From Bacillus sp. RO1 (GTDB lineage Bacteria > Bacillota > Bacilli > Bacillales > Bacillaceae_I): a DNA stretch of 32,311 nt. Where the stretch lies: positions 1-32,311 of the forward strand of contig NZ_JAAZWB010000050.1 in assembly GCF_012524115.1 (NCBI RefSeq), written 5' to 3'. Every line of letters begins with the position of its first letter. Position 1 is the first letter of the stretch. A model generated the notes under the pieces. That model searched no databases, was not told where the DNA came from, and saw only the letters and a list, made by a program, of their open reading frames with translations. The position numbers and the translations under genes are program-made. This document shows, piece after piece, positions 1-8,017 of the stretch.

Positions 1-104
1 CCGCTGACCTTTCAAAAGCAAGCTTTTGAAAGGTCCGCTCGACTTGCATGTATTAGGCACGCCGCCAGCGTTCGTCCTGAGCCAGGATCAAACTCTCCAA
101 TAAA
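1..104 (-). rRNA. rrs: 16S ribosomal RNA, 5' end (partial)
   Basis: Read on the minus strand, this begins with the universal 5' end of bacterial 16S rRNA: the GAGAGTTTGATCCTGGCTCA primer-27F region, then the GACGAACGCTGGCGGCGTGC helix and the V1 hairpin, whose arms are the AAAAGCTTGCTTTT-type inverted repeat near positions 14-34. The gene runs off the left edge of the window, so only about 104 bases are present. The mature end is placed at 104 by analogy with B. subtilis 16S, which starts TTTAT-GGAGAG. It is the first gene of an rrn operon transcribed leftward, away from pbuG. Confidence 0.97.
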
Positions 105-243
105 GAGTCTGAGCTTTTGCTCAAAATTTGCTAGCTTGTCTTACTTAAATCATTTTGTCGTGTTCCGTAGAACCGACGTTATGACGCTGTTGTTTTGTTT
201 AGTTTTCAAAGATCATTTTCTGTCGCTCCGTGGCGACTTAATT

Positions 244-272
244 ACTATACCATGCTGTGTGTTTCTCGTCAA
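244..272 (-). promoter_or_regulatory. rrn promoter P2 and leader
   Basis: On the minus strand there is a -35 TTGACG at 272-267, a 17-base spacer and a -10 TATAGT at 249-244. The leader between here and the 16S start contains ATCTTTGAAAACTAAACAAA, which resembles the conserved rrn leader and boxA region of Bacillus rRNA operons. This is the promoter nearest the rRNA and would drive the 16S gene at the left edge. Confidence 0.85.
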
Positions 273-342
273 CATGTTTTTTATTTCTTTGTTGCAAGCA
301 TTACAGCGAGTTAACAAATCGTGTTTTGCAGCAACGAATAAT

Positions 343-372
343 AATATACCATGTAATCCTTAACATGGTCAA
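343..372 (-). promoter_or_regulatory. rrn promoter P1
   Basis: An upstream tandem promoter: -35 TTGACC at 372-367, 18-base spacer, -10 TATATT at 348-343 on the minus strand. Tandem P1/P2 promoters roughly 90-100 bases apart are usual for Bacillus rrn operons. The stretch 373-526 further upstream is AT-rich and could include an UP element; I see no gene there. Confidence 0.75.
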
Positions 373-526
373 CTACTTTTTTAATATAATTTTAAATTAG
401 TATTTTAAGAGTAATTTCTTCAATAGTAGCAACTACCTCTATTTTATATTAGAAGCAAAAGCATCATCTTCTCATCGAGTATATATATACCGTACCACCT
501 CTACAATCCCTTAAACATTAAACAAC

Positions 527-559
527 AGAAAAAATCCCCGCTATCTTTCAGCAGGGATT
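527..559 (-). terminator. Rho-independent terminator of pbuG
   Basis: On the minus strand a hairpin with arms AATCCCTGC (559-551) and GCGGGGATT (541-533) is followed by a run of T. It lies 22 bases after the pbuG stop and separates pbuG from the rrn promoters. Confidence 0.85.
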
Positions 560-581
560 CCAATACTCTTCTTCTATTAAA

Positions 582-1907
582 CTATTCAACCAAGAAAACA
601 AAATATAGAACGAAGATAACAAACAATGCATACATGATTGGGTGAATTTCTTTTGTTCTACCCTTCATGATCATGGTGATTGGGTAGAAAATAAATCCTA
701 CTGCAATACCTGTTGCGATGCTGTATGTTAAAGGCATTGCGATGACTGTCAAGAATGCAGGTACTGCAATCTCAAATTTGTTCCAATCAATTTTTCCTAA
801 TGCTGATACCATCAACACACCTACAATGATTAGTGCTGGTGCAGTTACTGGTTCAGTGATGACAGAAAGCAATGGGAAGAATACTAGTGATAATAAGAAC
901 AATCCAGCTGTTACTACAGATGCGAATCCTGTTCTACCTCCAGCTGCTACACCGGAAGATGATTCAATGTAGGAAGTGGTAGTGGATGTTCCAAGTACCG
1001 CTCCGGCTACTGTTGCTGCAGAGTCTGCGAAAAGCGCTTTTCCTGCACGTGGAAGTTTGTTGTCTTTCATAAAACCTGCTTGGTTTGCAACGGCTACAAG
1101 TGTACCAGCCGTATCAAAGAAATCTACGAATAAGAATGTAAGGATGACCACTAGCATTTGGATGGTGAAGATATCTCCTAAACTAGCGAATGCCGCACCG
1201 AATGTAGAATCGATACTTGGAACTGCTCCGACAACCGCAGAAGGTGTATCAATCAGGCCAAATAGCATACCAACTACTGCTGTGATGACAATCCCGAAGA
1301 AGATTCCGCCTTTAATGCCTCTTACCATAAGAATAACTGTGATTACTAGACCGAAGATTGCTAGTAATGTATTACCGTTTGTTAGATCTCCTAATGCAAC
1401 AAGTACTACTTGGTCCCCGACGATAACGCCGGCATTTTGTAAACCGATGAATGTGATGAATAGCCCGATACCTGCTCCAACTGCATATTTTAATTCTGCT
1501 GGAATAGCATTGATGATTTTTTCACGAATACCGAATAGTGTTAAAAAGATAAAGATGATACCAGAAACTAATACGCCTGCTAGTGCTGTTTGCCAAGGGA
1601 TGCCCATGCCAAGTACAACGGAATAAGCGAAGAATGCATTAAGACCCATACCCGGTGCCAGAGCGATTGGGTATTTTGCATAGAGGCCCATGATTAAGCA
1701 ACCGATTGCTGCGGATAGTGCTGTCGCGGTAAAGATGGCACCTTGATCCATGCGAAGCGCATCTGGATAGTCGCCTACGCTTGCCAAAGATAGCATTAGT
1801 GGGTTTACTATCAATATATAGGCCATTGCCAGGAATGTCGTTAGTCCCGCAATGGATTCTGTTTTGTAACTAGTACCGTGTTTCTCAAACTCAAAATAAT
1901 TCTTCAT
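582..1907 (-). CDS. pbuG: Guanine/hypoxanthine permease, NCS2 family (PbuG)
   Basis: Integral membrane purine base importer of the AzgA-like branch of the NCS2 family. The 441-residue product matches the family's usual length (about 440) and is hydrophobic throughout, with the family signature APGMGLNAFFAY at residues 74-85. The start is the ATG at 1907, preceded by GGAGGATTTTTGC. A longer reading frame reaches back to 2105, but that part is the riboswitch leader and is not coding. The gene sits downstream of a guanine riboswitch, a sigma-A promoter and a PurBox pair, and follows guaA as in B. subtilis. Expected role: uptake of guanine and hypoxanthine for salvage. Confidence 0.95.
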   Translation of the reverse strand: MKNYFEFEKHGTSYKTESIAGLTTFLAMAYILIVNPLMLSLASVGDYPDALRMDQGAIFTATALSAAIGCLIMGLYAKYPIALAPGMGLNAFFAYSVVLGMGIPWQTALAGVLVSGIIFIFLTLFGIREKIINAIPAELKYAVGAGIGLFITFIGLQNAGVIVGDQVVLVALGDLTNGNTLLAIFGLVITVILMVRGIKGGIFFGIVITAVVGMLFGLIDTPSAVVGAVPSIDSTFGAAFASLGDIFTIQMLVVILTFLFVDFFDTAGTLVAVANQAGFMKDNKLPRAGKALFADSAATVAGAVLGTSTTTSYIESSSGVAAGGRTGFASVVTAGLFLLSLVFFPLLSVITEPVTAPALIIVGVLMVSALGKIDWNKFEIAVPAFLTVIAMPLTYSIATGIAVGFIFYPITMIMKGRTKEIHPIMYALFVIFVLYFVFLVE

Positions 1908-1945
1908 GCAAAAATCCTCCTCAAGATAATTCGTACAAACAAGAA

Positions 1946-2125
1946 AACGCCCCTGGGATAAACCAGGAGCGTTAACATTTAACTGACGAGGATAGGAAGA
2001 AGCGAAAACATTCATCTGAATAAAATACAGATATATGCACCACCTAGTTCCTATTACCTCGTAGTCAAGCTGTTTACGGTAGCCTGGTAGAAACTTTTGG
2101 GCCATATTCCCAAATTTATACGAGA
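1946..2125 (-). promoter_or_regulatory. Guanine riboswitch of pbuG (aptamer plus terminator)
   Basis: Aptamer 2125-2056 on the minus strand: P1 CTCG/CGAG, J1/2 TATAAAT, P2 TTGGG/CCCAA closing loop AATATGG, J2/3 AGTTTCTACC, P3 CAGGCT/AGCTTG closing CCGTAA, then GACTAC. The specificity pyrimidine (74) is C, at 2064, so guanine is the expected ligand. Expression platform: a terminator with arms AACGCTCCTGG (1973-1963) and CCAGGGGCGTT (1956-1946) followed by T-rich sequence. Between them lies TTCCTATCCTCGT, complementary to the P1 3' strand and following bases, which fits a ligand-free alternative fold and OFF control. Confidence 0.95.
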
Positions 2126-2159
2126 TTTGAACTATAAATGTATGATAATTTCTGTTTTT

Positions 2160-2188
2160 ATATTACCAAGCTCACAAAGATTCGTCAA
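2160..2188 (-). promoter_or_regulatory. Sigma-A promoter of pbuG
   Basis: Minus strand -35 TTGACG at 2188-2183, 17-base spacer, -10 TAATAT at 2165-2160. Transcription would start about 28 bases before the aptamer, leaving the whole riboswitch in the transcript. Confidence 0.8.
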
Positions 2189-2192
2189 CATA

Positions 2193-2236
2193 AAAAACGA
2201 ACATTCGACAAATAATTTTTACCAATGTTCGTTTTT
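2193..2236. promoter_or_regulatory. PurR operator: inverted PurBox pair of pbuG
   Basis: Two 13-mers, AAAAACGAACATT at 2193-2205 and its exact inverse at 2224-2236, each match the B. subtilis PurBox (AWWWCCGAACWWT) at 12 of 13 positions and are 18 bases apart. The pair lies directly upstream of the pbuG -35, where PurR binds in the pur regulon. The guaC promoter has a pair with the same spacing. The repeat could alternatively act as a weak second terminator after guaA, but the 18-base loop makes that less likely. Confidence 0.8.
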
Positions 2237-2247
2237 AATCTAAAAAC

Positions 2248-2279
2248 AAAAGCCAACCAGGCGATCCCGGTCGGCTTTT
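2248..2279 (-). terminator. Rho-independent terminator of guaA
   Basis: Minus strand AAAAGCCGACCGG and CCTGGTTGGCTTTT form a strong hairpin five bases after the guaA stop codon, followed by GTTTTT. It ends guaA before the pbuG promoter. Confidence 0.9.
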
Positions 2280-2283
2280 TTTA

Positions 2284-3822
2284 TTATTCCCACTCAATTG
2301 TTGCAGGTGGCTTACTTGTAATGTCATAAACAACGCGGTTGATGTGATCTACCTCGTTGACAATACGTGTGGAGATTACTTCTAGCACATCCCAAGGGAT
2401 ACGCGCCCAATCGGACGTCATTCCATCTATGGATGTCACAGCACGGATACCGATTGTGTAATCGTACGTACGTTGGTCTCCCATTACCCCTACACTGCGG
2501 ATGTCTGGAAGTACCGTGAAGTATTGCCAGATGTCACGGTCTAGACCCGCTTTTTTGATTTCTTCACGAAGGATATGATCGGATTCGCGAACGATTTCTA
2601 GTTTCTCATCAGAGATTTCACCAAGAACGCGGATTCCAAGACCCGGACCCGGGAACGGCTGACGCCAAACGATTTCATCCGGAATACCTAATTCTGTTCC
2701 TAATGCACGAACCTCATCTTTGAACAATGTGTTTAATGGCTCGATCAGTTGGAACTGCATGTCTTCTGGAAGCCCGCCCACATTGTGGTGAGATTTGATG
2801 GTTTGTGCAGTTGCGGTACCACTCTCAATGATATCTGTATAAAGCGTACCTTGTGCAAGATAGTCGATACCCTCTAATTTAGAAGCTTCGTCATCAAATA
2901 CATAGATAAATTCGTTCCCAATGATTTTACGTTTTTGCTCAGGGTCAGAAACACCTTTTAGCTTGTTAAGGAAGCGGTCCTTTGCATCCACTTTGATTAC
3001 ATTCATGTTAAAGCCTTCACTAAATGTTTTCATTACAGCTTCCGCTTCGTTTTTACGTAATAGACCGTGGTCTACGAAAATACAAGTCAATTGGTCACCG
3101 ATTGCTTTGTGAATCAACACTGCTACAACCGAAGAGTCTACTCCACCACTTAGTGCGCAAAGTACTTTTTTGTCGCCGACAACGTCACGGATTTTTTGCA
3201 TTTCGATTTCAAGGAAGTTCTCGATTGTCCAGCTGTCTGCGCAACCACAAACGTTGTACACGAAGTTTCTTAATAGATCATTTCCATAAACAGAGTGACG
3301 TACCTCTGGATGGAATTGAACACCGTACATTTTCTTGTCTTCATTACTGATTCCAGCGATTGGACATGCTGGGCTAGTAAGGTCAATTGCGAAATCTTCC
3401 GGTTCTTTAACAACTAGGTCACCATGGCTCATCCATACAACTTGTTGTTCAGGGATGTCTTGATACAACGCAGATTGGTTAGAAACAGTTGCAAGTGCTT
3501 TTCCGTATTCACGGTGACTTGCTTTTTCTACTACTCCGCCAAAGTGCATCGTCATTAGCTGCATGCCATAGCAAATACCTAGTACAGGGATGCCAAGTTC
3601 GAAGATTTCTTCGTCACAACGGAAGGAGTTTTCCCCATAGACACTGTTTGGTCCGCCAGAAAGGATGATTCCTTTCGGGTTCATTTTTTTGATTTCTTCT
3701 GCTGTAATCGTATGTGGATGTAGTTCGCTGTAGACACCGAACTCACGGATACGACGTGTGATTAGTTGGTTATATTGACTGCCGAAGTCAAGGACGACGA
3801 CCATTTCTTGGATACCTTCCAC
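2284..3822 (-). CDS. guaA: GMP synthase (glutamine-hydrolysing)
   Basis: Converts XMP, ATP and glutamine to GMP in the cytoplasm, the last step of guanine nucleotide synthesis. The 512 residues hold a class I amidotransferase domain (about 1-190; nucleophile C84 in GICYG, H171 and E173 in FHPE), an ATP-pyrophosphatase domain with P-loop SGGVDS at 225-230, and the C-terminal dimerisation domain ending TIEWE. Length equals B. subtilis GuaA (513). The start is a GTG at 3822 with GAGGTG eight bases upstream; the next ATG at 3804 would lack a good site. A guanine riboswitch and promoter lie about 500-760 bases upstream, separated from the gene by a repeat cluster. Confidence 0.98.
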   Translation of the reverse strand: MEGIQEMVVVLDFGSQYNQLITRRIREFGVYSELHPHTITAEEIKKMNPKGIILSGGPNSVYGENSFRCDEEIFELGIPVLGICYGMQLMTMHFGGVVEKASHREYGKALATVSNQSALYQDIPEQQVVWMSHGDLVVKEPEDFAIDLTSPACPIAGISNEDKKMYGVQFHPEVRHSVYGNDLLRNFVYNVCGCADSWTIENFLEIEMQKIRDVVGDKKVLCALSGGVDSSVVAVLIHKAIGDQLTCIFVDHGLLRKNEAEAVMKTFSEGFNMNVIKVDAKDRFLNKLKGVSDPEQKRKIIGNEFIYVFDDEASKLEGIDYLAQGTLYTDIIESGTATAQTIKSHHNVGGLPEDMQFQLIEPLNTLFKDEVRALGTELGIPDEIVWRQPFPGPGLGIRVLGEISDEKLEIVRESDHILREEIKKAGLDRDIWQYFTVLPDIRSVGVMGDQRTYDYTIGIRAVTSIDGMTSDWARIPWDVLEVISTRIVNEVDHINRVVYDITSKPPATIEWE

Positions 3823-3856
3823 CCGAATTCACCTCATAAGTTTATTATTTTTCGGA

Positions 3857-3899
3857 GCATATCTTTTCGTTATTTTGACCCATAAAAGGAAAGATATGC
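3857..3899 (-). other. Inverted repeat in the guaA leader
   Basis: Arms GCATATCTTT (3857-3866) and AAAGATATGC (3890-3899) are perfect inverse copies, separated by 23 bases, and lie 35 bases upstream of the guaA start. No T-tract follows on the minus strand, so this is not a plain terminator. It could be an mRNA stem that sets off the ribosome binding site, or a protein-binding site. Function unknown. Confidence 0.5.
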
Positions 3900-3931
3900 C
3901 TTTTGTTTTCATAAGGATAATCTGTTTAACT

Positions 3932-4286
3932 CCTGTAGATTTCCGTTCCAGGTGTTCGCTTTCCTAGGGGTGGTGCTGGAGTCTCCTAGGCATTACCGAA
4001 GCAACTGAAAAAGTCTTTAATGGAAGTTGCTTTTAATACACCGCTGTTGATTTCCTCAAAAGGCTTCGCTTTCCTAGGGGCGCTGCTGGAGCCTCCTCGG
4101 CTTCGCCTGCGGGGTCTCAACCTAGCGCTATCTCCCTCAGGAGTCTCCGCCTTTTGCTCCAATCCACAGCTAGAAATCCTTAAGTACATGAGATTTCAGT
4201 TTTACAGTTGCTTCTCTTTGCCTGTGGGGTCTCAACTTACCACTATCTCCCTAAGGAGTCTCACACCTTGCACTACAATCTACAGG
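3932..4286. repeat. Palindromic intergenic repeat, split copy
   Basis: A Bacillaceae-type GC-rich palindromic repeat whose ends CCTGTAGATT (3932-3941) and AATCTACAGG (4277-4286) are perfect inverse copies. Its left half (3932 to about 3991) contains the GTTCGCTTTCC and GGAGTCTCCTAGG family motifs; its right half (about 4200-4286) contains GTGGGGTCTCAAC, TCTCCCTAAGGAGTCTCACACC and the end. The halves are separated by a second complete copy at 4043-4170. The same family occurs between groES and groEL and after ydiK. It lies in the untranslated leader of guaA. Confidence 0.8.
4043..4170. repeat. Palindromic intergenic repeat, complete nested copy
   Basis: 128 bp bounded by GCTGTTGATT and AATCCACAGC (inverse match at 9 of 10). 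The inner order is the family order: GGCTTCGCTTTCCTAGGGGC, GCTGGAGCCTCCTCGGCTTC, GCCTGCGGGGTCTCAAC, then CTCAGGAGTCTCCGCC. It lies inside the apical region of the outer copy. Short open frames across it are by-products of its composition, not genes. Confidence 0.8.
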
Positions 4287-4341
4287 TGGATAAACTATCA
4301 CATATCATGTTGAATTATGTTGAATTACCCTTTAAAACACA

Positions 4342-4517
4342 AAAAAACTAGAATCTTCCCCTCATATTTACATAAGAAGGCAGAATTCTAGTTTGCTAGA
4401 GGGGAACTTATATATTGATATAATTCGCCCTACCAGGAATAGAACTGCCTTCATAGTCGGGTAGTTGACGGCAACCCGGTAGAGACTCTCGAACCATATT
4501 ATCGAGGATATATGAAG
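4342..4517 (-). promoter_or_regulatory. Guanine riboswitch of guaA (aptamer plus terminator)
   Basis: Aptamer 4517-4449 on the minus strand: P1 CTTCAT/ATGAAG, P2 with loop TAATATGG, J2/3 GTCTCTACC, P3 GGGTTG-CCGTCAA-CTACCC, then GACTAT. Pyrimidine 74 is C (4456), so guanine class. The usual J2/3 is GTTTCTACC; here the third base, the solvent-exposed position 48, is C. Terminator arms AACTAGAAT (4393-4385) and ATTCTAGTT (4355-4347) precede seven T. An antiterminator GAAGGCAGTTCTA with TAGAATT-CTGCCTTC would pair the P1 3' strand with the terminator's 5' arm, so ligand binding should turn the gene OFF. The next gene downstream is guaA. Confidence 0.92.
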
Positions 4518-4551
4518 CCACTAAAATTTATAGTTGTATTAATTTGACCTT

Positions 4552-4580
4552 ATTCTATCAGTGTGTTTCTACTAGGTCAA
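4552..4580 (-). promoter_or_regulatory. Sigma-A promoter of the guaA transcript
   Basis: Minus strand -35 TTGACC at 4580-4575, 17-base spacer, -10 TAGAAT at 4557-4552. The -35 overlaps the stop codon of the upstream yebA. The transcript would start about 30 bases before the aptamer. Confidence 0.8.
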
Positions 4581-5899
4581 GATGATGTCTTTTTAATTAA
4601 ATTTTCCCATAATTCCACCGATTTCTCCCATTCTTGCTCAGAGGAATCGCCGCGGTATAGGACACGTTCGTAACGAGCAGTGAGGGATTGCATATCTCCA
4701 GTGCTGTAATAGCCATCAATATACTTGGCATATTCGCGAAGTGTCTGACCTTCTTTGCGCGTGAGACCGATGGAATGCAATTGTCTTAACAAGGCAGGAT
4801 ATGCTTTATTAAAGGTACCCTCGTCCTTTTTCCCCTTATAGCGCAGTATATAGTAGTAAGGAATCCACTTGTTTCGGCCGAAAAACAACACGGCACCTGC
4901 AGCAAATAAAGATGCCACGATAAGTGCTACCGGCTTCCAGGAGATATCTGCAAAATTCCATGTTCCATCATTAGAACCAGACGCTCCGGCAGCCTCTTCA
5001 TCTTCCCCTGGATCCAACTCAGGAATATTACTTCGATCTGTTTCTGGCTGTTGCGGTTGTTCGATAGTATCGTCTTCCTCCGTTGTTTCCCCTGTGTTTT
5101 CTTCTACAGATTGATACACAAAACTATAAGGGTTAGAGAATCCGCTTGTTGGTTCATATGTTACCCAGCCAACTTCCGGATAGTAGACCTCTACCCAAGA
5201 GTGCGCGTTGTTGTTAGTTACTTCAAAAAGCCTGGTGTTATTTTCTGTCACATCGACAAACTCACCTTGCGTATATCCCTTCACCCATCTTGCCGGTATG
5301 TCGACAGCCCGCAATAAGGCAACCATCGAAGTCGAGAAATTATCGCAATATCCCTGCATCGTTTCAAACAGGAATTGATCCACATAGTCCTGATCTCCTG
5401 AAGGGACAGCAACTTCTGTAGTTTCATAGACAAAGTCGTTGTTTCGGAAATATCTTTCCACTGCATTGACCTTATCAAAGCGTGAAGTGAAAGGGCCCGT
5501 TATTTCTTCTGCAAGTTCGACCACCCTTTCTGGCAAACTATCAGGCAACTGCGTATAACGTTCCACAAACTCCTCGTTGCTTTCCTCTCCCGTTCCAGGC
5601 TGCGCTCCTTTTAAAGCTTCTATATAATATCTAGGAAAATCATAGTTCACTCGGTATCCTTCTAATTCAATTGGATCTCCATCTTCATCCAACGTACGAA
5701 TTTTTTCCGTACTGTCGTTTAGGCTAAAATTAATTCCCTCTTCTTCCACTTGGATTTCATTTAATCCAAGCGGATAATTGATATGGGGATAGGTTTTCTC
5801 CATCGTCAATGTGGCAGAATAGGCATCTGTCGGAACTTCATCACTCATCCAAGAGACTTGATCATTCAGCCCCCCTATTAAGTTCCGCTCGTTCCCCAT
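4577..5899 (-). CDS. yebA: YebA-like transglutaminase-domain protein, C-terminal part (frameshifted)
   Basis: C-terminal part of a membrane-anchored transglutaminase-like protein (B. subtilis YebA, about 737 residues). Residues about 130-250 form the papain-like transglutaminase core with the cysteine in QGYCDNFSTS, the histidine in NNAHSWVEVYYP and an acidic residue in WVTYEPTSG (Glu where many relatives have Asp). An acidic linker, one membrane segment (about 320-340) and a cytoplasmic DUF4129-like tail follow. The frame continues the upstream N-terminal part: removing one G from the six-G run at 5870-5875 joins the two into about 740 residues, the family length. The ATG at 5899 is therefore probably not a real start. 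The product may act on the cell surface with the neighbouring MoxR and DUF58 proteins. Confidence 0.85.
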   Translation of the reverse strand: MGNERNLIGGLNDQVSWMSDEVPTDAYSATLTMEKTYPHINYPLGLNEIQVEEEGINFSLNDSTEKIRTLDEDGDPIELEGYRVNYDFPRYYIEALKGAQPGTGEESNEEFVERYTQLPDSLPERVVELAEEITGPFTSRFDKVNAVERYFRNNDFVYETTEVAVPSGDQDYVDQFLFETMQGYCDNFSTSMVALLRAVDIPARWVKGYTQGEFVDVTENNTRLFEVTNNNAHSWVEVYYPEVGWVTYEPTSGFSNPYSFVYQSVEENTGETTEEDDTIEQPQQPETDRSNIPELDPGEDEEAAGASGSNDGTWNFADISWKPVALIVASLFAAGAVLFFGRNKWIPYYYILRYKGKKDEGTFNKAYPALLRQLHSIGLTRKEGQTLREYAKYIDGYYSTGDMQSLTARYERVLYRGDSSEQEWEKSVELWENLIKKTSS

Positions 5900-6803
5900 C
5901 TGTTGAATCCCAGCCTTTTCCGGTATAGATATCTTTCGTTTCCACTCGCCAATAATGCGTGCGCGTCAGCTCTGCTTGGAAAACGACGCTATCATCCGGA
6001 ACAAACGGTCCACCAAGGCGGGAATCATTTTCCCCATATCCAATTTTACGTACACCGCCACCTGTTCCAGCACCGTCTCCATTTCCGATTCCCTTTAAAA
6101 AAGGCACAGGATCTGGCCAAATAGGTGCAGCTTTAGGTGAGAAGTAACCGGCTGTAGCAGAAAGGAGAATAAAGATAATCAACGGAACTCCCCATCCAAT
6201 TAGAAGTTTTCCACTTCTATATACCCCTTCCCGCTCTTTCAATCTCTCTAAATGGACAAACCCAACAATGGATAGTCCAACAACAATCAACCTCATAATC
6301 GCTTCATTCCCTTGATACGGTGTAAAAGTATCAAGAATGGCAACGTAGGTGATGGTGAATATAACAAATAACAACATTTGTTTTCGATACAAGATCCAGT
6401 AGATAACAAGATAACTTACAAGCCAAAGCAGGATAAACAGCAAGATACTCCTGAACATCCCTGTCATCGCAACCCAATCCTGTGCCCAGATAACGTTCAC
6501 ATTATATTTAAAATCAATCCATAGGTATGCAAACCAGTCCTTACTCAGAAACCTACCATCCATATAGAGGATATGAATAAAATAAAACATAAACCCGAAA
6601 TGCACGAAAAAGCTTAGGAGTGGGAGTATTTGCAAAAAGGAGAGCGAAAAAGATATTAGAAGGAACACAACGAACACATATAAATTCGCGGTATCTGTTA
6701 CATCCCTTAACGGCAGGATCCATTCAAGTAACAAAACAAATCCGAACACATGCATGAGTAAGGCATAACCGTTTCGCTGATAGGGGTTGGATTTTGGCAT
6801 CAC
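5862..6803 (-). CDS. yebA: YebA-like transglutaminase-domain protein, N-terminal membrane part (frameshifted)
   Basis: The 313-residue frame carries the N-terminal half of the same protein: six or so hydrophobic segments within residues 10-230 (DUF3488-type membrane domain), then an extracellular part ending in HYWRVETKDIYTGKGWDSTD, the typical entry to the DUF3488/transglutaminase ectodomain. It leaves frame at the six-G tract and stops 38 bases into the downstream frame. The start ATG at 6803 overlaps the stop of yeaD, so the operon yeaC-yeaD-yebA is translationally coupled. Either a real frameshift mutation, phase variation at the G run, or a sequencing error. Confidence 0.85.
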   Translation of the reverse strand: MMPKSNPYQRNGYALLMHVFGFVLLLEWILPLRDVTDTANLYVFVVFLLISFSLSFLQILPLLSFFVHFGFMFYFIHILYMDGRFLSKDWFAYLWIDFKYNVNVIWAQDWVAMTGMFRSILLFILLWLVSYLVIYWILYRKQMLLFVIFTITYVAILDTFTPYQGNEAIMRLIVVGLSIVGFVHLERLKEREGVYRSGKLLIGWGVPLIIFILLSATAGYFSPKAAPIWPDPVPFLKGIGNGDGAGTGGGVRKIGYGENDSRLGGPFVPDDSVVFQAELTRTHYWRVETKDIYTGKGWDSTDGERAELNRGAE

Positions 6804-8017
6804 TAACTCACCTCACTTATGATGGGGCTCTTCGGCTTAGTCGGATAGACGGTCTTAATCAAAATGTTTCTCCGTTTTAACAGATCCATGTAGGAAAGTT
6901 CTTCTTTTGTCAAACGAACTCCCTCATCCTTTGTAAGATGGACTTCTAGATGCAGGTGTCTAGTAGATAGCTTCTCGAGACTTTCTACCATGCTTCTGTT
7001 AAGTTTGCCTGTGATAAAAATAAACGTAACGGTTGGCTGGAATTTTCCGATTTCCATTTCAATCACTTTAGAAAAATCCCTTTTGCTGTTCGGTTGGATT
7101 TTCGCAAGGTGATAATAAATCCCTGCAAACTGTTCTTCCCCGCTTCGTAACGAATAAACCGATCGATCTTCCCCAACCGACACAAGGCCAACCTGGGATC
7201 CATACTTGAGGACAGCTTTGGTCATGGCAGCGCTATAGCTGACCACACTTTCAAACGAGGCACTTTGGGAACGATCAATAAACAACATAACATCATGAGA
7301 TTGCTGCTGTTCAAATTCCTTTGTCATAATATCATTACGACGCGCGGTCGCTTTCCAATCAATCCAAGAAAATCTGTCCCCTGGCTGATACTCCCTGACA
7401 CCGACCGTCATAGATGTATCACGAACCATCTTCATTTTGGAGGACGTGGACCCTTGATCAAACTTATTTTCGTGTTGCCTATACGTCATATCTGCATAGC
7501 TTGGATACACCAAAAAGTGCTGATCCAATTCTATCGTTCTTTCTTTTTCAATCAAACCGAGGAAATCACCTGTCACCAAACGAATTCCAGTCAATGTATG
7601 CTCTCCGCGCGGTACACGGTCTAACGCATATTGAATGGTGATGGTGCTTTTAAACCACGGAAAAAGAATCCGCTTTGCCTGCTTTGTTTGCTGACAGAAT
7701 AATAGGTCATTTGGCAGAACTTCTTCTACTAAAAGAAATGCGAGCGGTACCGGCACCGTTCTCCTAAGCGTTATAGTCCCTATCAACCTATCGCCAGCAC
7801 GGTATTTTTCCTGATTGATCGTTCTTGACACTTCAAAATCCTTGAGTGGATACACTAAAATAAAAAAAGCATACAAGGCAAACGGCAAGAAGCTCACGAA
7901 TAAAAACCAGCTCACAAACCCGCCTTGGAACATGGCATAAACAAAGGTGGTGACGACCAACAGCAAAAAAGAAACCAATTTCCAGATTTTTTTAGCTTTC
8001 TGAAGTAATGCCTTCAT
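6803..8017 (-). CDS. yeaD: DUF58 domain protein (YeaD-like)
   Basis: 404 residues. Two membrane segments at about 13-60 are followed by a beta-rich region and the DUF58 signature VREYQPGDRFSWIDWKATAR, then the von Willebrand A-like segment starting MLFIDRSQSASF. DUF58 proteins occur with MoxR ATPases and transglutaminase-domain proteins and are thought to be assembled or activated by the MoxR partner; the exact role in Bacillus is not known. The start ATG at 8017 overlaps the stop of the MoxR gene, and its stop overlaps the start of yebA, so all three are coupled. Confidence 0.93.
   Translation of the reverse strand: MKALLQKAKKIWKLVSFLLLVVTTFVYAMFQGGFVSWFLFVSFLPFALYAFFILVYPLKDFEVSRTINQEKYRAGDRLIGTITLRRTVPVPLAFLLVEEVLPNDLLFCQQTKQAKRILFPWFKSTITIQYALDRVPRGEHTLTGIRLVTGDFLGLIEKERTIELDQHFLVYPSYADMTYRQHENKFDQGSTSSKMKMVRDTSMTVGVREYQPGDRFSWIDWKATARRNDIMTKEFEQQQSHDVMLFIDRSQSASFESVVSYSAAMTKAVLKYGSQVGLVSVGEDRSVYSLRSGEEQFAGIYYHLAKIQPNSKRDFSKVIEMEIGKFQPTVTFIFITGKLNRSMVESLEKLSTRHLHLEVHLTKDEGVRLTKEELSYMDLLKRRNILIKTVYPTKPKSPIISEVS

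Noticed and set aside
1908-2105. N-terminal extension of PbuG
   Set aside because: The open frame covers the riboswitch aptamer and terminator; the family start and a strong ribosome site are at 1907.
3986-4313. Open frames on both strands in the guaA leader
   Set aside because: They consist of the GC-rich palindromic repeat, with Arg/Ser-rich low-complexity translations and no ribosome site.
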